A DNA stretch of 64,000 nucleotides from Pseudoalteromonas luteoviolacea DSM 6061 (lineage in GTDB: Bacteria > Pseudomonadota > Gammaproteobacteria > Enterobacterales > Alteromonadaceae), in the NCBI RefSeq assembly GCF_001625655.1, contig NZ_AUYB01000098.1, forward strand, positions 1 through 64,000, written 5' to 3'. Under the pieces are notes generated by a model. The model was not told where the DNA came from. It did not search any database and worked only from the letters and a program-made list of their open reading frames with translations. Position 1 is the first letter of the stretch. The number at the start of each line of letters is the position of its first letter. The position numbers were made by a program, and so were the translations under genes. Positions 18,239 to 27,290 of this stretch are shown one piece after another.

Positions 18239-20458
18239 TTAATTTAGATTGGCGATGTATTTCGCACCGACGTTGGTTTCAAACGTACAATTTGGCGTGT
18301 TTAGCACTTCATCTTTGTTGTCAGCTTTGTACCATTTGACTTTTTTACCATTTAAAAATGTACATGAAACTTGTATGTTGTGAATGTCAGTATTCTTAAC
18401 GGCATTAGCGTCCATTGGGTTTTCAGCTAAAACCACAAAATCAGCTAGTTTTCCTACTTCAATCGAGCCCACTTTATCCGCAATATTGTGTTGCATGGCT
18501 GGGTTTATGGTGACGGCCATCAAGGCTTGGTAACGAGATAAACTTTCACTTTTATTTAATGGAATTCCATTTCCGTTCAAATGAGGGTATTTCCAAGTTC
18601 TTCTTGTAATAGCTTGTTCCATAAACCACAGTGGGTAGAGCGGAGTTATAGACATATCGCTGTGCAATGATAGTGGGATCCCTTTTTCCCATTCAGTATG
18701 CGTTGGATTAATATGTTTAGCGCGCTTGTCGCCAAGTTCATTTTTAAACGAATCACCCCAGTATGCGACGTGGCCAATTAGGTGGCTGGAAGATAGGTTG
18801 GGCACATTACCATTACGATTTTGTTCAATTAAATCAGGAATATGTACTGGACTGTCACTTGTTCCATTAACGGTTGAATGGATCAGCACGCTTGGTAACT
18901 GTTTATAATTGCTATGCTTCACGGCAAGTGTATTGAATGTCTCAATTGAGTTTTGAATAGCTTGGTTGCCATTTGCATGTATATGAATATACCAATTATC
19001 TTTAGCGAATTTACTCAGGTTTTTAACCATTTGATCCTTGGTGTAGTTTGCGTGCCCATTTTTAGCCGTTTCACAAAGCCCTGTATCAGAATATGATTCG
19101 GATAAACTAGCGCTGCACCCCTGAGTTGAACCATCAGACCAAAGCTTGATCCCCTCAGCAGAGAATAAACCTTTATATTGGGCATTATCAAAAGGTACTT
19201 TTTGATGGCAGTTTTTATTCATATCTGTATCAGGGCTACACAAATTGCCATCCCAAGTATACAGCGTTCTCAATCTTGTCGGCATGTCAGGAGACATAGC
19301 CATGTTTTGATAACTCTTAATCATCTCATAGCTAGAACCTCCTCCCTCGGTGAAGGTTGTGACTCCTTGTTGAGAAGCAATGTTTAGCACATGGAGCATG
19401 TCGCTTTCTTGTTCTGATGGAGTTTTAATTTTATCAATCAGCGTGTTAAGTAGGGGGTAAAAGGCTGATTCTTCGTTTAACAAGCCGGAGAATACCCAGT
19501 AATCGTTATTACCTTCTTCATATTCCGCAATTTGCCAATCACCATCTGGAAAGCCAAATTGAAATTTAGCCAAATTCTGTGATTCGACCATTTCTACTTT
19601 AGTACCACCGCAAAGGATCTGTTTTCCTTGGTTTTGAGTAATAAAATCCACTTGCTCTTTACTTGGCTGCATACCCGTCTTGTTCTCAAATTGTTGAGGT
19701 GTAATATCAAATTTGGTGCCACAAATTCCCGCAGTTTTAAATGCTTGCTGATTTACATAGGCGAGATGGCCGGATTGATCCAAAATAAAGACAGGATTCG
19801 TTTTCAAAGGTTTTACTTGTTCGATGTATTTGGCTGGGTAGGCTAAGAATTCAGCATTTTCTGTTAGGTCAGTGTCTGTATTGAATTGCATTCGAGATGG
19901 ATCCAGCCCGTTGCCAATGTACCATGGTGCAACGTTACTTTGGTTTCCTTGGTAAGCTAAAGCATTCAATGCATCTTCAAGGTAAAGTAAGCATGGCTTG
20001 GTCTTACCATCAATTTCATTTTCTTTGAAAAGCACACCATAGCCTTTTTCATATATGGATTGGTACTTATCAGGAAGGCAGGGCATTAAATCCGCGAACT
20101 GTGCACCTGCAACTGTGATTTGTAAATGAGCATGGGGTTCAATGAAACCAGGTAATAATGTCTGACCGTTCAAATCAAAGTAGTCGATTTGACTACCTTG
20201 AGGGATACTGTTAACGACTTCTGTTGTTTTTCCAATGGCTTCGATTTTATTGTTCTTTACCAGTACTGAGTAATCTTTTCCATAGATATGCTTTGGGTTC
20301 TTTGAAAGCATACCGTCTTGCATTGTTATTATCGTTCCCCCATTAATAACTAGGTACTTTTGAGTGTCGTTGTGGGTAGTTTGCCGGTCGTTGTAACTAC
20401 TACATGCTGACAGCATGAGTGCCGCCATAACCAGAGGTAACTTTAATGTGTAGTTCAT
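18239..20458 (-). CDS. YtcJ-like amidohydrolase lipoprotein
   Basis: This 739-residue protein has a lipoprotein signal with lipobox LSAC (Cys19), so it is anchored in a cell-envelope membrane. An N-terminal composite beta domain leads to the metal-dependent amidohydrolase barrel with GFIEPHAHLQI (first metal HxH). A later IHIHANGNQAIQ and a C-terminal GSIEVGKLADFVVLAENPM follow, the layout of the YtcJ group. It is larger than typical YtcJ members (~540) because of insertions in the barrel. Family members hydrolyse amide or related bonds; the substrate cannot be deduced. A GGAG site precedes the ATG. Confidence 0.88.
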   Translation of the reverse strand: MNYTLKLPLVMAALMLSACSSYNDRQTTHNDTQKYLVINGGTIITMQDGMLSKNPKHIYGKDYSVLVKNNKIEAIGKTTEVVNSIPQGSQIDYFDLNGQTLLPGFIEPHAHLQITVAGAQFADLMPCLPDKYQSIYEKGYGVLFKENEIDGKTKPCLLYLEDALNALAYQGNQSNVAPWYIGNGLDPSRMQFNTDTDLTENAEFLAYPAKYIEQVKPLKTNPVFILDQSGHLAYVNQQAFKTAGICGTKFDITPQQFENKTGMQPSKEQVDFITQNQGKQILCGGTKVEMVESQNLAKFQFGFPDGDWQIAEYEEGNNDYWVFSGLLNEESAFYPLLNTLIDKIKTPSEQESDMLHVLNIASQQGVTTFTEGGGSSYEMIKSYQNMAMSPDMPTRLRTLYTWDGNLCSPDTDMNKNCHQKVPFDNAQYKGLFSAEGIKLWSDGSTQGCSASLSESYSDTGLCETAKNGHANYTKDQMVKNLSKFAKDNWYIHIHANGNQAIQNSIETFNTLAVKHSNYKQLPSVLIHSTVNGTSDSPVHIPDLIEQNRNGNVPNLSSSHLIGHVAYWGDSFKNELGDKRAKHINPTHTEWEKGIPLSLHSDMSITPLYPLWFMEQAITRRTWKYPHLNGNGIPLNKSESLSRYQALMAVTINPAMQHNIADKVGSIEVGKLADFVVLAENPMDANAVKNTDIHNIQVSCTFLNGKKVKWYKADNKDEVLNTPNCTFETNVGAKYIANLN

Positions 20459-20676
20459 GATGAACTCCTTTCATAATTAATTCGTTGATTGTGGGCTTTT
20501 AACATCCTAGAGGAGTGGGGACAAAAGGGTATTACAGACTATTACGTCTCAATTTCGGGGCTTAAAATTTAAGAGCTGGGGTTTCATTTTTTATAAGTAG
20601 CCTTAGTCAAAAATCAAAATTAAGAACACTTGACTCAGAATTAGACATAGATGAGTTATGCAAAGGAAACAAGATA

Positions 20677-20913
20677 ATGCGTAAAATTGAAGATTTTTTA
20701 TATGAATATGAAGGGTTTTGGAAAAACTCTGCTGGACAATGCCGTATACGAATCTTTATCGATAATAATGATAGGCACATTGGTATTTGTACAGCTTTAC
20801 CCGAAAATACAGGGACGTCGACAACAAATAGGATCGAGCATATTTATACTGATATTAAAAAAACCGCTTCTTTGTTGAACAAATGGATGCTCAACTCGCC
20901 AAAAGCTCAGTAA
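20677..20913 (+). CDS. Hypothetical protein, first of an overlapping pair
   Basis: A 78-residue product preceded by AAAGGAAA about 8 bases before the ATG. It contains EYEGFWKNSAGQCRIRIFI and no known motif, signal peptide or TM segment. Its last 31 bases overlap the next gene in a different frame, suggesting translational coupling. I do not recognise it. Confidence 0.6.
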   Translation: MRKIEDFLYEYEGFWKNSAGQCRIRIFIDNNDRHIGICTALPENTGTSTTNRIEHIYTDIKKTASLLNKWMLNSPKAQ

Positions 20914-21248
20914 TATCCGCCGTTGAGACGTTTATTGCCGATAATAAAACAAGCAAAGCATGGGCAATAGCAGGCGCTTTGGTACTCAAGGGATTAAAGT
21001 ACTACTTAAAATTAAATACAGGGAAAGAGCAAGATGAAAAAGTCGAACGAGAAAATCAGCTAATTTGGGTAGATCATTGGCCTAAAGGTATTGGCGATAA
21101 ACACTTTGAACATGAGTTCGCCGTAGTGCGCTTTTCTGAGAATACAACACCTGTCTGGTATCATATGAATGAAGCAAATTTCGAAGAATACACAGGCATT
21201 GATATAAGGTTATTGGAACCCTTGGAGTTGGTTGGAAAAAATGATTAA
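20883..21248 (+). CDS. Hypothetical protein, second of an overlapping pair
   Basis: A 121-residue protein with one modest hydrophobic stretch (AWAIAGALVLKGL, about 26-38), then a charged region and a conserved-looking C-terminal half rich in Trp and aromatic residues (IWVDHWPKG, VWYHMNEANFEEYTGID). The ATG has no clear ribosome site and lies inside the preceding gene, so it may depend on coupled translation. The function is unknown. Confidence 0.65.
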   Translation: MDAQLAKSSVISAVETFIADNKTSKAWAIAGALVLKGLKYYLKLNTGKEQDEKVERENQLIWVDHWPKGIGDKHFEHEFAVVRFSENTTPVWYHMNEANFEEYTGIDIRLLEPLELVGKND

Positions 21249-21338
21249 AAAAATGTCATTGGGCTTAATTCACAAGCGTTTTTATTATGGGAAATTCAGT
21301 GTAGATGATAAATAGAGAAAGTAGGGGTTATGCATTTA

Positions 21339-21415
21339 TGGTACAACCGAGTGGATTCGAACCACCGACCCCTACCATGTCAAGGTAGTGCTCTAACCAA
21401 CTGAGCTACGGTTGT
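21339..21415 (-). tRNA. tRNA-Val (anticodon GAC), copy 1 (distal)
   Basis: A 77-base class I tRNA with encoded CCA. The anticodon stem is CTACC/GGTAG with loop TTGACAT, giving GAC. The acceptor stem is ACAACCG/CGGTTGT, one base pair different from the other three copies (A-T in place of G-C). Confidence 0.97.
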
Positions 21416-21431
21416 ATAAAGATAAAATGTT

Positions 21432-21508
21432 TGGTACGACCGAGTGGATTCGAACCACCGACCCCCACCATGTCAAGGTGGTGCTCTAACCAACTGAGCT
21501 ACGGTCGT
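21432..21508 (-). tRNA. tRNA-Val (anticodon GAC), copy 2
   Basis: 77 bases with CCA. The acceptor is ACGACCG/CGGTCGT, and the anticodon stem is CCACC/GGTGG around loop TTGACAT. Confidence 0.97.
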
Positions 21509-21539
21509 ATAAAAATTTAATAATTTAACAAGATTAGAT

Positions 21540-21616
21540 TGGTACGACCGAGTGGATTCGAACCACCGACCCCTACCATGTCAAGGTAGTGCTCTAACCA
21601 ACTGAGCTACGGTCGT
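21540..21616 (-). tRNA. tRNA-Val (anticodon GAC), copy 3
   Basis: 77 bases with CCA. The acceptor is as in copy 2, but the anticodon stem is CTACC/GGTAG as in copy 1. Confidence 0.97.
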
Positions 21617-21645
21617 ATTATATTTGTAATCTAATATTGTTAAAT

Positions 21646-21722
21646 TGGTACGACCGAGTGGATTCGAACCACCGACCCCCACCATGTCAAGGTGGTGCTC
21701 TAACCAACTGAGCTACGGTCGT
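21646..21722 (-). tRNA. tRNA-Val (anticodon GAC), copy 4 (promoter-proximal)
   Basis: 77 bases with CCA, identical in acceptor and anticodon stems to copy 2. It is the first gene transcribed from the promoter at 21756-21784. Spacers between the four copies are 16-31 AT-rich bases, consistent with one processed transcript. Confidence 0.97.
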
Positions 21723-21755
21723 ACTAATACACAGTGTTTCTGTGCAACGGCGGCT

Positions 21756-21784
21756 AATATATAGTGCTCTGAACTTAGGATCAA
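21756..21784 (-). promoter_or_regulatory. Stable-RNA promoter of the tRNA-Val array
   Basis: On the minus strand, TTGATC and TATATT are separated by exactly 17 bases and followed by a GC-rich discriminator AGCCGCCG. Such discriminators are typical of stringently controlled tRNA and rRNA promoters. Confidence 0.75.
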
Positions 21785-21824
21785 GTATCTTTGCTAAATT
21801 TTTGTTTGTCTGAGTTTTTTTTGA

Positions 21825-22808
21825 TCACAATGGTTTTACTTTGCACACTTTGTAGAACCTTTGCCACCAAAATACATGTTGTTTCGCAGATTGTTTTAGT
21901 TCTTTAAGTAAGGGGCTTATGGGGTTTGGGTATGTATCTGATCCAAACGTTTGTGAAAAGGTTTTAAAATACGGCTCGATTGAGTGTAGACGTTGAGTCA
22001 ACTTTGATTGATAAGCCTGAACATCTTGAATGTAGTACTTTTGGAATACGTTATTTAGGACCTTAGCTTTATTCTTATTTTTCCCTTCAGGACACACTGT
22101 GTTCTCTAGAGAAAACTGATTCAACCATTTAGTGCTGCTCCTATTCCACGCTATCTGTTTTTTGGTGCTGGTCAATAGAGATTGAACGTAGTGATTGTTG
22201 TTGAGCTTTTCCAGTGCGGTGGTCAGGCTTTGTTCTTCTATTAGATGTGGGGAGTTCAAGCTATTGGTGAGCTTGGAAAGTGTCGAAAGCGCTTCCTGAG
22301 CTTTGATCTCTGTGTTACTTGTGTCGTAAGTAATCTCATTAAAGGTCAAAGAAAGGAACTGCGTTAGCTCTTTCTCGTTGGTAAATACATGTGCCAGAGT
22401 GGCTGGAAGGTCCGCCTTTTTTTGTGCATGCGCTTTGGTTAGTATTTCTCGTACATCTGAGTCTGTGTCTTTGTGTTTAATGCACTCTTGCGCATACCTT
22501 ACAAAGTTTACGTTGTATTTAAACACCTCACTGGGTTTCGCTAGTTTTCCTAACTGATTGTTGTGGCTTGCTATATGTGTTGCAACACGGCAATGACCAA
22601 GCTTTGCTAAATCAATGACTGATATCTTGTATTTGGATGCAGGTAGGGGAGATATAGGTAGCTTGTTGAATGTGGGCTTTGTTATATCGGGCGCATCAGT
22701 TTCCAAAACGTTTGCCAGACGTTGGCTATACTCTTTGTTCAAATCACTGGGGGCAGGTGTGCACCCCAGTGAAAATATACTAAGCGCTACTAGTAGCTTG
22801 CATTTCAA
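21825..22808 (-). CDS. DUF3080-family lipoprotein
   Basis: I place the start at a TTG (22808) that follows AGGAG by 8 bases. The 327-residue product then begins with a compact lipoprotein signal ending LGC, so it is a membrane-anchored envelope protein. The longer open frame to 22862 would put extra residues before the signal. The mature part is helical and resembles DUF3080 proteins of gammaproteobacteria, whose function is unknown. The start lies 29 bases inside the MATE gene, so the two are probably translated in a coupled way. Confidence 0.75.
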   Translation of the reverse strand: MKCKLLVALSIFSLGCTPAPSDLNKEYSQRLANVLETDAPDITKPTFNKLPISPLPASKYKISVIDLAKLGHCRVATHIASHNNQLGKLAKPSEVFKYNVNFVRYAQECIKHKDTDSDVREILTKAHAQKKADLPATLAHVFTNEKELTQFLSLTFNEITYDTSNTEIKAQEALSTLSKLTNSLNSPHLIEEQSLTTALEKLNNNHYVQSLLTSTKKQIAWNRSSTKWLNQFSLENTVCPEGKNKNKAKVLNNVFQKYYIQDVQAYQSKLTQRLHSIEPYFKTFSQTFGSDTYPNPISPLLKELKQSAKQHVFWWQRFYKVCKVKPL

Positions 22809-24138
22809 CGAGCTTTCTCCTAACGAAGTAAATAAGTAATATGGCAGCGACTGACAATCCAACGATAATGCCTACCCAAAAGCCAGTGGGTCCCATTGCT
22901 GGAACAATTAAATCTGTTTTTGCTAATACGTAACCCAAAGTAAAGCCGATTATCCAATAGGAGAAAAATGTCACTCCGGTGATTGGTTTAGTGTACCTTA
23001 AACCTCTTAACACACCATTTGCTGCAACTTGCAGCGCATCGGGTAGTTGATATACACAAGCAAGTACAATAATACTCGAGGCAAGCAATGCTACTTCTTT
23101 TTCTTGAGTGTATAGCCAACTAATGTCATCTCTCACAATGTAGGTAGCAAGTGCAACAAATGCTGCAATAACTATAGCTAGCATAAAGCTAGTAAACGTA
23201 CTATTAACTAGTTTCGGTACGTCATTTTGACCACTGATATTGCCTATTCGAATACCAATTGCCATTGATAAACTCAAAGGTAGCATAAATAGAATCATTG
23301 TAACGCTAGCCGCAACTTGGTGCCCTGAAACAGCAACAGCGCCTAGATCAGCAATAAATAAAGGAATACAAGCAAACAAAGTCACTTCAAAAAAAGTAGC
23401 GAACGAAATGGGTAAGCCTAATTTAAAAATTTGTAGCAATGTTTCTTTATGTGGTCTCATAAAGTCACTTAATAACCACTTTCCATTTATTGTTTTGCTT
23501 TTGAGGCTGTAGCAAATTTGAGTGATTGCCATAGTCCAAATAACAATACTAGTAGCAACACCGCAGCCCGCGCCTCCAAGTGCCGGCATACCTAGCTTGC
23601 CGTAGATAAAAATGTAGTTGGCAACGACATTAATGCACAGACCTAATACGCCGATGTAAAATGCCACTTTGGTATTGCCCATACCTTCAGTTACATTTCG
23701 GTATACTGAGAACACCAAAAATGCAACGAGCCCATATTTTACATAATCAATGTAATCTTGTGCGAGTTGCGCAATATGCGGCTCTGTACCAATACTTGCG
23801 AATAGGCCTGGCGTAAAATAACTCGCGACAAACCCCAAACTGGACAGAGCCACCGCGAGGTATAAGCCTTGCTGAAAAAAGCGTTTTATACTGCTTTGAT
23901 CTTTAGCACCATAACTATGCGCAACGAGGCTAGTGATTGCCAGTAGAATTGATTGCAAAGAAAACATTAGCGGGTTCATCACGCCAGTGGCAATGGATAG
24001 AGCGGCTAAATCACTTGGGCTTACTTGTCCCGCCATCATGGTGTCGACAACAGACATTAGTACCAATGTCACTTGAGCAAGGAAAACTGGCGTTGCCAGT
24101 CGCACAAGTCTTTTGGCTTCCCAAAGTTCGAACTTCAT
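22780..24138 (-). CDS. MATE-family multidrug efflux protein (NorM-like)
   Basis: This 452-residue inner-membrane protein has twelve predicted TM segments in two related halves, typical of the MATE family. The opening EAKRLVRLATPVFLAQVTLVLMSVVDTMMAG matches the NorM N-terminus. These pumps exchange Na+ or H+ for cationic drugs and dyes. It is divergent from riboflavin synthase and overlaps the DUF3080 gene at its 3' end. Confidence 0.93.
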   Translation of the reverse strand: MKFELWEAKRLVRLATPVFLAQVTLVLMSVVDTMMAGQVSPSDLAALSIATGVMNPLMFSLQSILLAITSLVAHSYGAKDQSSIKRFFQQGLYLAVALSSLGFVASYFTPGLFASIGTEPHIAQLAQDYIDYVKYGLVAFLVFSVYRNVTEGMGNTKVAFYIGVLGLCINVVANYIFIYGKLGMPALGGAGCGVATSIVIWTMAITQICYSLKSKTINGKWLLSDFMRPHKETLLQIFKLGLPISFATFFEVTLFACIPLFIADLGAVAVSGHQVAASVTMILFMLPLSLSMAIGIRIGNISGQNDVPKLVNSTFTSFMLAIVIAAFVALATYIVRDDISWLYTQEKEVALLASSIIVLACVYQLPDALQVAANGVLRGLRYTKPITGVTFFSYWIIGFTLGYVLAKTDLIVPAMGPTGFWVGIIVGLSVAAILLIYFVRRKLVEMQATSSA

Positions 24139-24275
24139 AAAAAACTCGGTAATTCTGAAAAAATGTATTCTATTGAAGTTTTAGCTTTTTATCTATGAAA
24201 TAACTTGTTTCATATTGTTTCAGGCAGGAATTGGTTAGGGTAAACTAGGCGCATAATTTTATTCTCGGAAAAAAC

Positions 24276-24917
24276 ATGTTTACTGGTATTGTTCAAACTC
24301 AAGCGTCAGTGGTTGGTACTCTTTTAAATGAAGGCGTGATGCGCTTGGTTTTGTCTGTGGGTAATGAGTACCTGCAGCAATTAACTATTGGAGCGAGTAT
24401 CGCAGTAAATGGCTGTTGTTTGACGGTAGTACAGTTCGAAACGAGTCGCTCAGATGTAGTAGGCCAAGTTAGTTTTGATGTTATTGATGAATCACTTAAG
24501 CTCACTAACCTTGGCAACCTTAAATGTGGTGACAAAGTTAATTTTGAAAGATCAGTCACCTTTGGTACTGAACTTGGTGGACATATCGTTTCTGGCCATA
24601 TTCATGATATGGCGACTGTTGACCAAATTGTAAGAACAGCTGAAAACGTTAAAATTAAGCTGGTACTCGCCAAAGATTGGTCAAAATATGTATTTTACAA
24701 AGGGTTTATATCGGTAAACGGTGCCAGCTTAACAGTAGGGCAAGTAGACGAAGACGGTTTTTGGTTACACTTAATTCCAGAAACCCTATCAATCACCAAT
24801 ATTGGCCGCACGAAAATGGGCGATAAGCTCAATATTGAAGTCGACCAGCAAACTTACACAATCGTAAATACTGTCGAACACTATTTAAGAAAAAACACGC
24901 TAAATCGCATCGATTAA
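24276..24917 (+). CDS. ribE: Riboflavin synthase alpha subunit
   Basis: This 213-residue enzyme dismutates two lumazine molecules to riboflavin. The N-terminal MFTGIVQ and the two duplicated beta-barrel halves (GASIAVNGCCLTV near 45 and KGFISVNGASLTV near 145) are diagnostic. It stands alone rather than in a rib operon. No FMN riboswitch fits in the 137-base upstream gap. Its stop overlaps by four bases the stop of the convergent CPXCG gene. Confidence 0.96.
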   Translation: MFTGIVQTQASVVGTLLNEGVMRLVLSVGNEYLQQLTIGASIAVNGCCLTVVQFETSRSDVVGQVSFDVIDESLKLTNLGNLKCGDKVNFERSVTFGTELGGHIVSGHIHDMATVDQIVRTAENVKIKLVLAKDWSKYVFYKGFISVNGASLTVGQVDEDGFWLHLIPETLSITNIGRTKMGDKLNIEVDQQTYTIVNTVEHYLRKNTLNRID

Positions 24918-25117
24918 AATATTTGTTCGTCGTCGCTGTCGATTCTCAATTCCAATTTATTGATGGCTTCGTCAATATGCATGTTAAGGTGAATCGGGTT
25001 GCAACAAGCCGCGCAATCTTCATAGTAATCTTGATCGCCTTCACTGGTATCTAAATCCACAAAGATGTGATGACCACAGTGAGGGCAGCTAATGCGTTGG
25101 TGATACAGCTGTTTCAT
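24914..25117 (-). CDS. CPXCG-motif cysteine-rich protein
   Basis: This 67-residue protein has a CPHC pair near the N-terminus and a DCAACC pair after an acidic linker. This is the metal-ribbon-like layout of the Cys_rich_CPXG family. It probably binds zinc, but the role is unknown. A GGAG-type site lies before the ATG. Confidence 0.85.
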   Translation of the reverse strand: MKQLYHQRISCPHCGHHIFVDLDTSEGDQDYYEDCAACCNPIHLNMHIDEAINKLELRIDSDDEQIF

Positions 25118-25194
25118 GGTTTTTCTCCAACAACCGCTCTGTCATTCCTTTCTCTATTATAGCATTAATTGCAATTATTACCGCTGAGTGACAG

Positions 25195-26049
25195 CTATTT
25201 TAACAGTGCTTCGATTTGCTTCTGAGATTGGAGTATATAGTCGCCTGCAAACAGGTTAGCGTGGCATAATAGCGTATAGAGTTGGTAGATAGGTTTACGT
25301 TGCTGATAGCTAGGCTCTAAAGGGTAGGTATCAGTGTAGCCTGTGTAAAACGCATCTGGTAGAGCAGCAAACAACTCACTATTGGCTATATCTACCTCTC
25401 TATCTCCATAGTAACAAGCCGGGGAATATACACAGGGCTTTTTGTTGGCAAAAGCAATGTTTCCACGCCAAAAATAACCGTGTAATAGAGAAGGTTGAAG
25501 AGGATGATTGAGTAAAGGCTTTAGCTGTTCAACAAATTGATCAATATCGACGAGCGCAATGTTCTTTTCCTGCAGGAGCTGTAATTGCCATGCTATTCGC
25601 TCTTCGGCGAAAAATACGGACCACTTTTTGTGCCATTGATTTGGTTGAGCTAATCCTAATAAGTAGTTGTCTTGTTCAAGACCAAACATTTCTTGTTCAT
25701 GGCGAGTGTGCATCTTCGCAAGTGTTTTTCCGCAGTCATACCAGTTTTCTTGATCTGGTTGTGTATGCAGCCATTCAAATACGATAAAACAGTACTCAAG
25801 GCTCGAACCTATGGTAATGGGGTCGGCAACTAAAAAGTCACTGTCTCTGATCAATAATGTGTGATTTTGTGCTTCGCATTCGTAGCGCTCAAGGGCGCTC
25901 ACATGATCTACTTTGACAAGAAAACTGTGTTTGTCATTTTCGATTTTGAAGGTTTTGGATTTAGAATTGCAGGGTAGTTGGGTTTTTCGAGTAAATTCAA
26001 AATGGTCATGAATTGCATCACTGATGTATTGATTTACAAGATTCCACAT
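25195..26049 (-). CDS. Fructosamine kinase family protein
   Basis: This 284-residue cytoplasmic protein resembles fructosamine-3-kinase and E. coli YniA, in the aminoglycoside phosphotransferase-like fold. The catalytic segment is seen as LLHGYFWRGNIAF, where family members usually read HGDLWxGN. The Asp is thus replaced by Tyr in this copy. The metal-binding DxD-like segment (YYGDREVDIA) is conserved. Members phosphorylate ketoamines on glycated proteins, starting deglycation. The altered loop makes activity uncertain. Confidence 0.82.
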   Translation of the reverse strand: MWNLVNQYISDAIHDHFEFTRKTQLPCNSKSKTFKIENDKHSFLVKVDHVSALERYECEAQNHTLLIRDSDFLVADPITIGSSLEYCFIVFEWLHTQPDQENWYDCGKTLAKMHTRHEQEMFGLEQDNYLLGLAQPNQWHKKWSVFFAEERIAWQLQLLQEKNIALVDIDQFVEQLKPLLNHPLQPSLLHGYFWRGNIAFANKKPCVYSPACYYGDREVDIANSELFAALPDAFYTGYTDTYPLEPSYQQRKPIYQLYTLLCHANLFAGDYILQSQKQIEALLK

Positions 26050-26178
26050 AGTCTGTCCAACTGTGCCAAAGCGCTTACTCCTAACTATGGACGATTTTAG
26101 CTATAACACAAATACTTGAGTGCAAATTTAAATCTAATAGAATAGCAGCAGTTTTTAAATTGTATTGGAATTACCACA

Positions 26179-26871
26179 TTGAATAAAAGTGTAGTTACAA
26201 ACTTATTAGCTGTGGCTGTTGTGCTTGGCGGATGGTTAGGTGAAAACGACTTAGTGTTGACGATGGGGATGTTTGCTTTGTCGGGTGCGGTCACTAACTG
26301 GCTTGCTGTACATATGTTGTTTGAAAAAGTACCTGGGTTATATGGTTCGGGTGTCATCACAATCAAGTTTAAAGAGTTTAAAGTCGCCATTAAGGAACTG
26401 ATTTTAGATGAATTTTTCAATCAGGATAAGTTGCAAAGCTTTGCTTCAAAAAATCAAATTGATTTAGATTTAAACCCAGTTATTGAGCAAGCTGATCTAT
26501 CAATTGCTTTCAACAAATTAGTACAAGTGATTGAAGGCTCGCAGTTTGGAGCAATGCTTGCAATGGTAGGCGGTAAAGAAGCTATAGAACCAATGCGTGA
26601 TACATTCACTGACAAAATGAAAGAAGCTCTCAAAGAGATCAGTGAAGAGCCTGAATTTAAAGAGAAAGTATCTGGCGTTTTGACTAATGGTCAATCACTT
26701 GACTCAATCAGGGGAGCAATTGAGCATGCAGTAGATGAACGTTTGAATGAATTGACTCCAGTGATGGTAAAAAACATTGTTCAAAATATGATTCATACTC
26801 ATTTAGGCTGGTTAGTCGTGTGGGGCGGCGTATTTGGTGGTCTGTTTGGTTTAATCGCTAGTTTCTTATAA
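26179..26871 (+). CDS. DUF445-family membrane protein
   Basis: This 230-residue protein uses a TTG start. TM segments lie at both ends (about 5-35 and 208-228), enclosing a helical cytoplasmic or periplasmic domain. The conserved N-terminal stretch GAVTNWLAVHMLFEKVPGLYGSGVI is typical of DUF445. The function of the family is unknown; a role in the envelope is likely. A terminator follows directly. Confidence 0.85.
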   Translation: MNKSVVTNLLAVAVVLGGWLGENDLVLTMGMFALSGAVTNWLAVHMLFEKVPGLYGSGVITIKFKEFKVAIKELILDEFFNQDKLQSFASKNQIDLDLNPVIEQADLSIAFNKLVQVIEGSQFGAMLAMVGGKEAIEPMRDTFTDKMKEALKEISEEPEFKEKVSGVLTNGQSLDSIRGAIEHAVDERLNELTPVMVKNIVQNMIHTHLGWLVVWGGVFGGLFGLIASFL

Positions 26872-26878
26872 CAAAATT

Positions 26879-26912
26879 GTGCGCATTTTCAGTTAGAATA
26901 ATGCGCACTTTT
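26879..26912 (+). terminator. Terminator of the DUF445 gene
   Basis: A 9-bp perfect stem GTGCGCATT/AATGCGCAC with a 12-base loop and a short T run after it, 8 bases after the stop codon. Confidence 0.82.
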
Positions 26913-26936
26913 CTGTTTTGTGTCTAATAACATTCA

Positions 26937-27290
26937 TTATTTAGAACCCGATAAAACAACCGTAGCAGGCGCTTTTTGAGTGGTTAAGTCTTTGATGGAT
27001 GTTTTAGTGTCCAATTCAATGTTCATAAACTTGGCGTTGCGAGTGAGGCTATAAGTTTCGGCAAATTCCTCTAAATCCATATCGTTACAGTGTAGTTTAT
27101 TTGCAATATTCTTTTTCAGAGATTGTTTTCCTCGCAATTCTTCCAGCATGATATGTGGTCGGTTAGACGCAAAGGCCATACACAGATTTGTTGCAATACT
27201 ATCGTCAGCGGCGACAAATTCAACAGCTTGAGTTTGGTGAGCAGTAGATGCAAGTCCAACTAGTGCAACAGCAGTCAATAAAGCTTTCAT
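26937..27290 (-). CDS. DUF3718-like secreted protein
   Basis: This 117-residue protein has a signal peptide (~1-22). The mature region VEFVAADDSIATNLCMAFAS with two cysteines resembles small exported DUF3718 proteins of Alteromonadales. The family assignment is from memory. The function is unknown. GGAGAACT precedes the ATG. Confidence 0.68.
   Translation of the reverse strand: MKALLTAVALVGLASTAHQTQAVEFVAADDSIATNLCMAFASNRPHIMLEELRGKQSLKKNIANKLHCNDMDLEEFAETYSLTRNAKFMNIELDTKTSIKDLTTQKAPATVVLSGSK

Noticed and set aside
24139..24275. FMN riboswitch before riboflavin synthase
   Set aside because: The gap is only 137 bases, shared with a divergent gene, and shows none of the conserved RFN-element helices.
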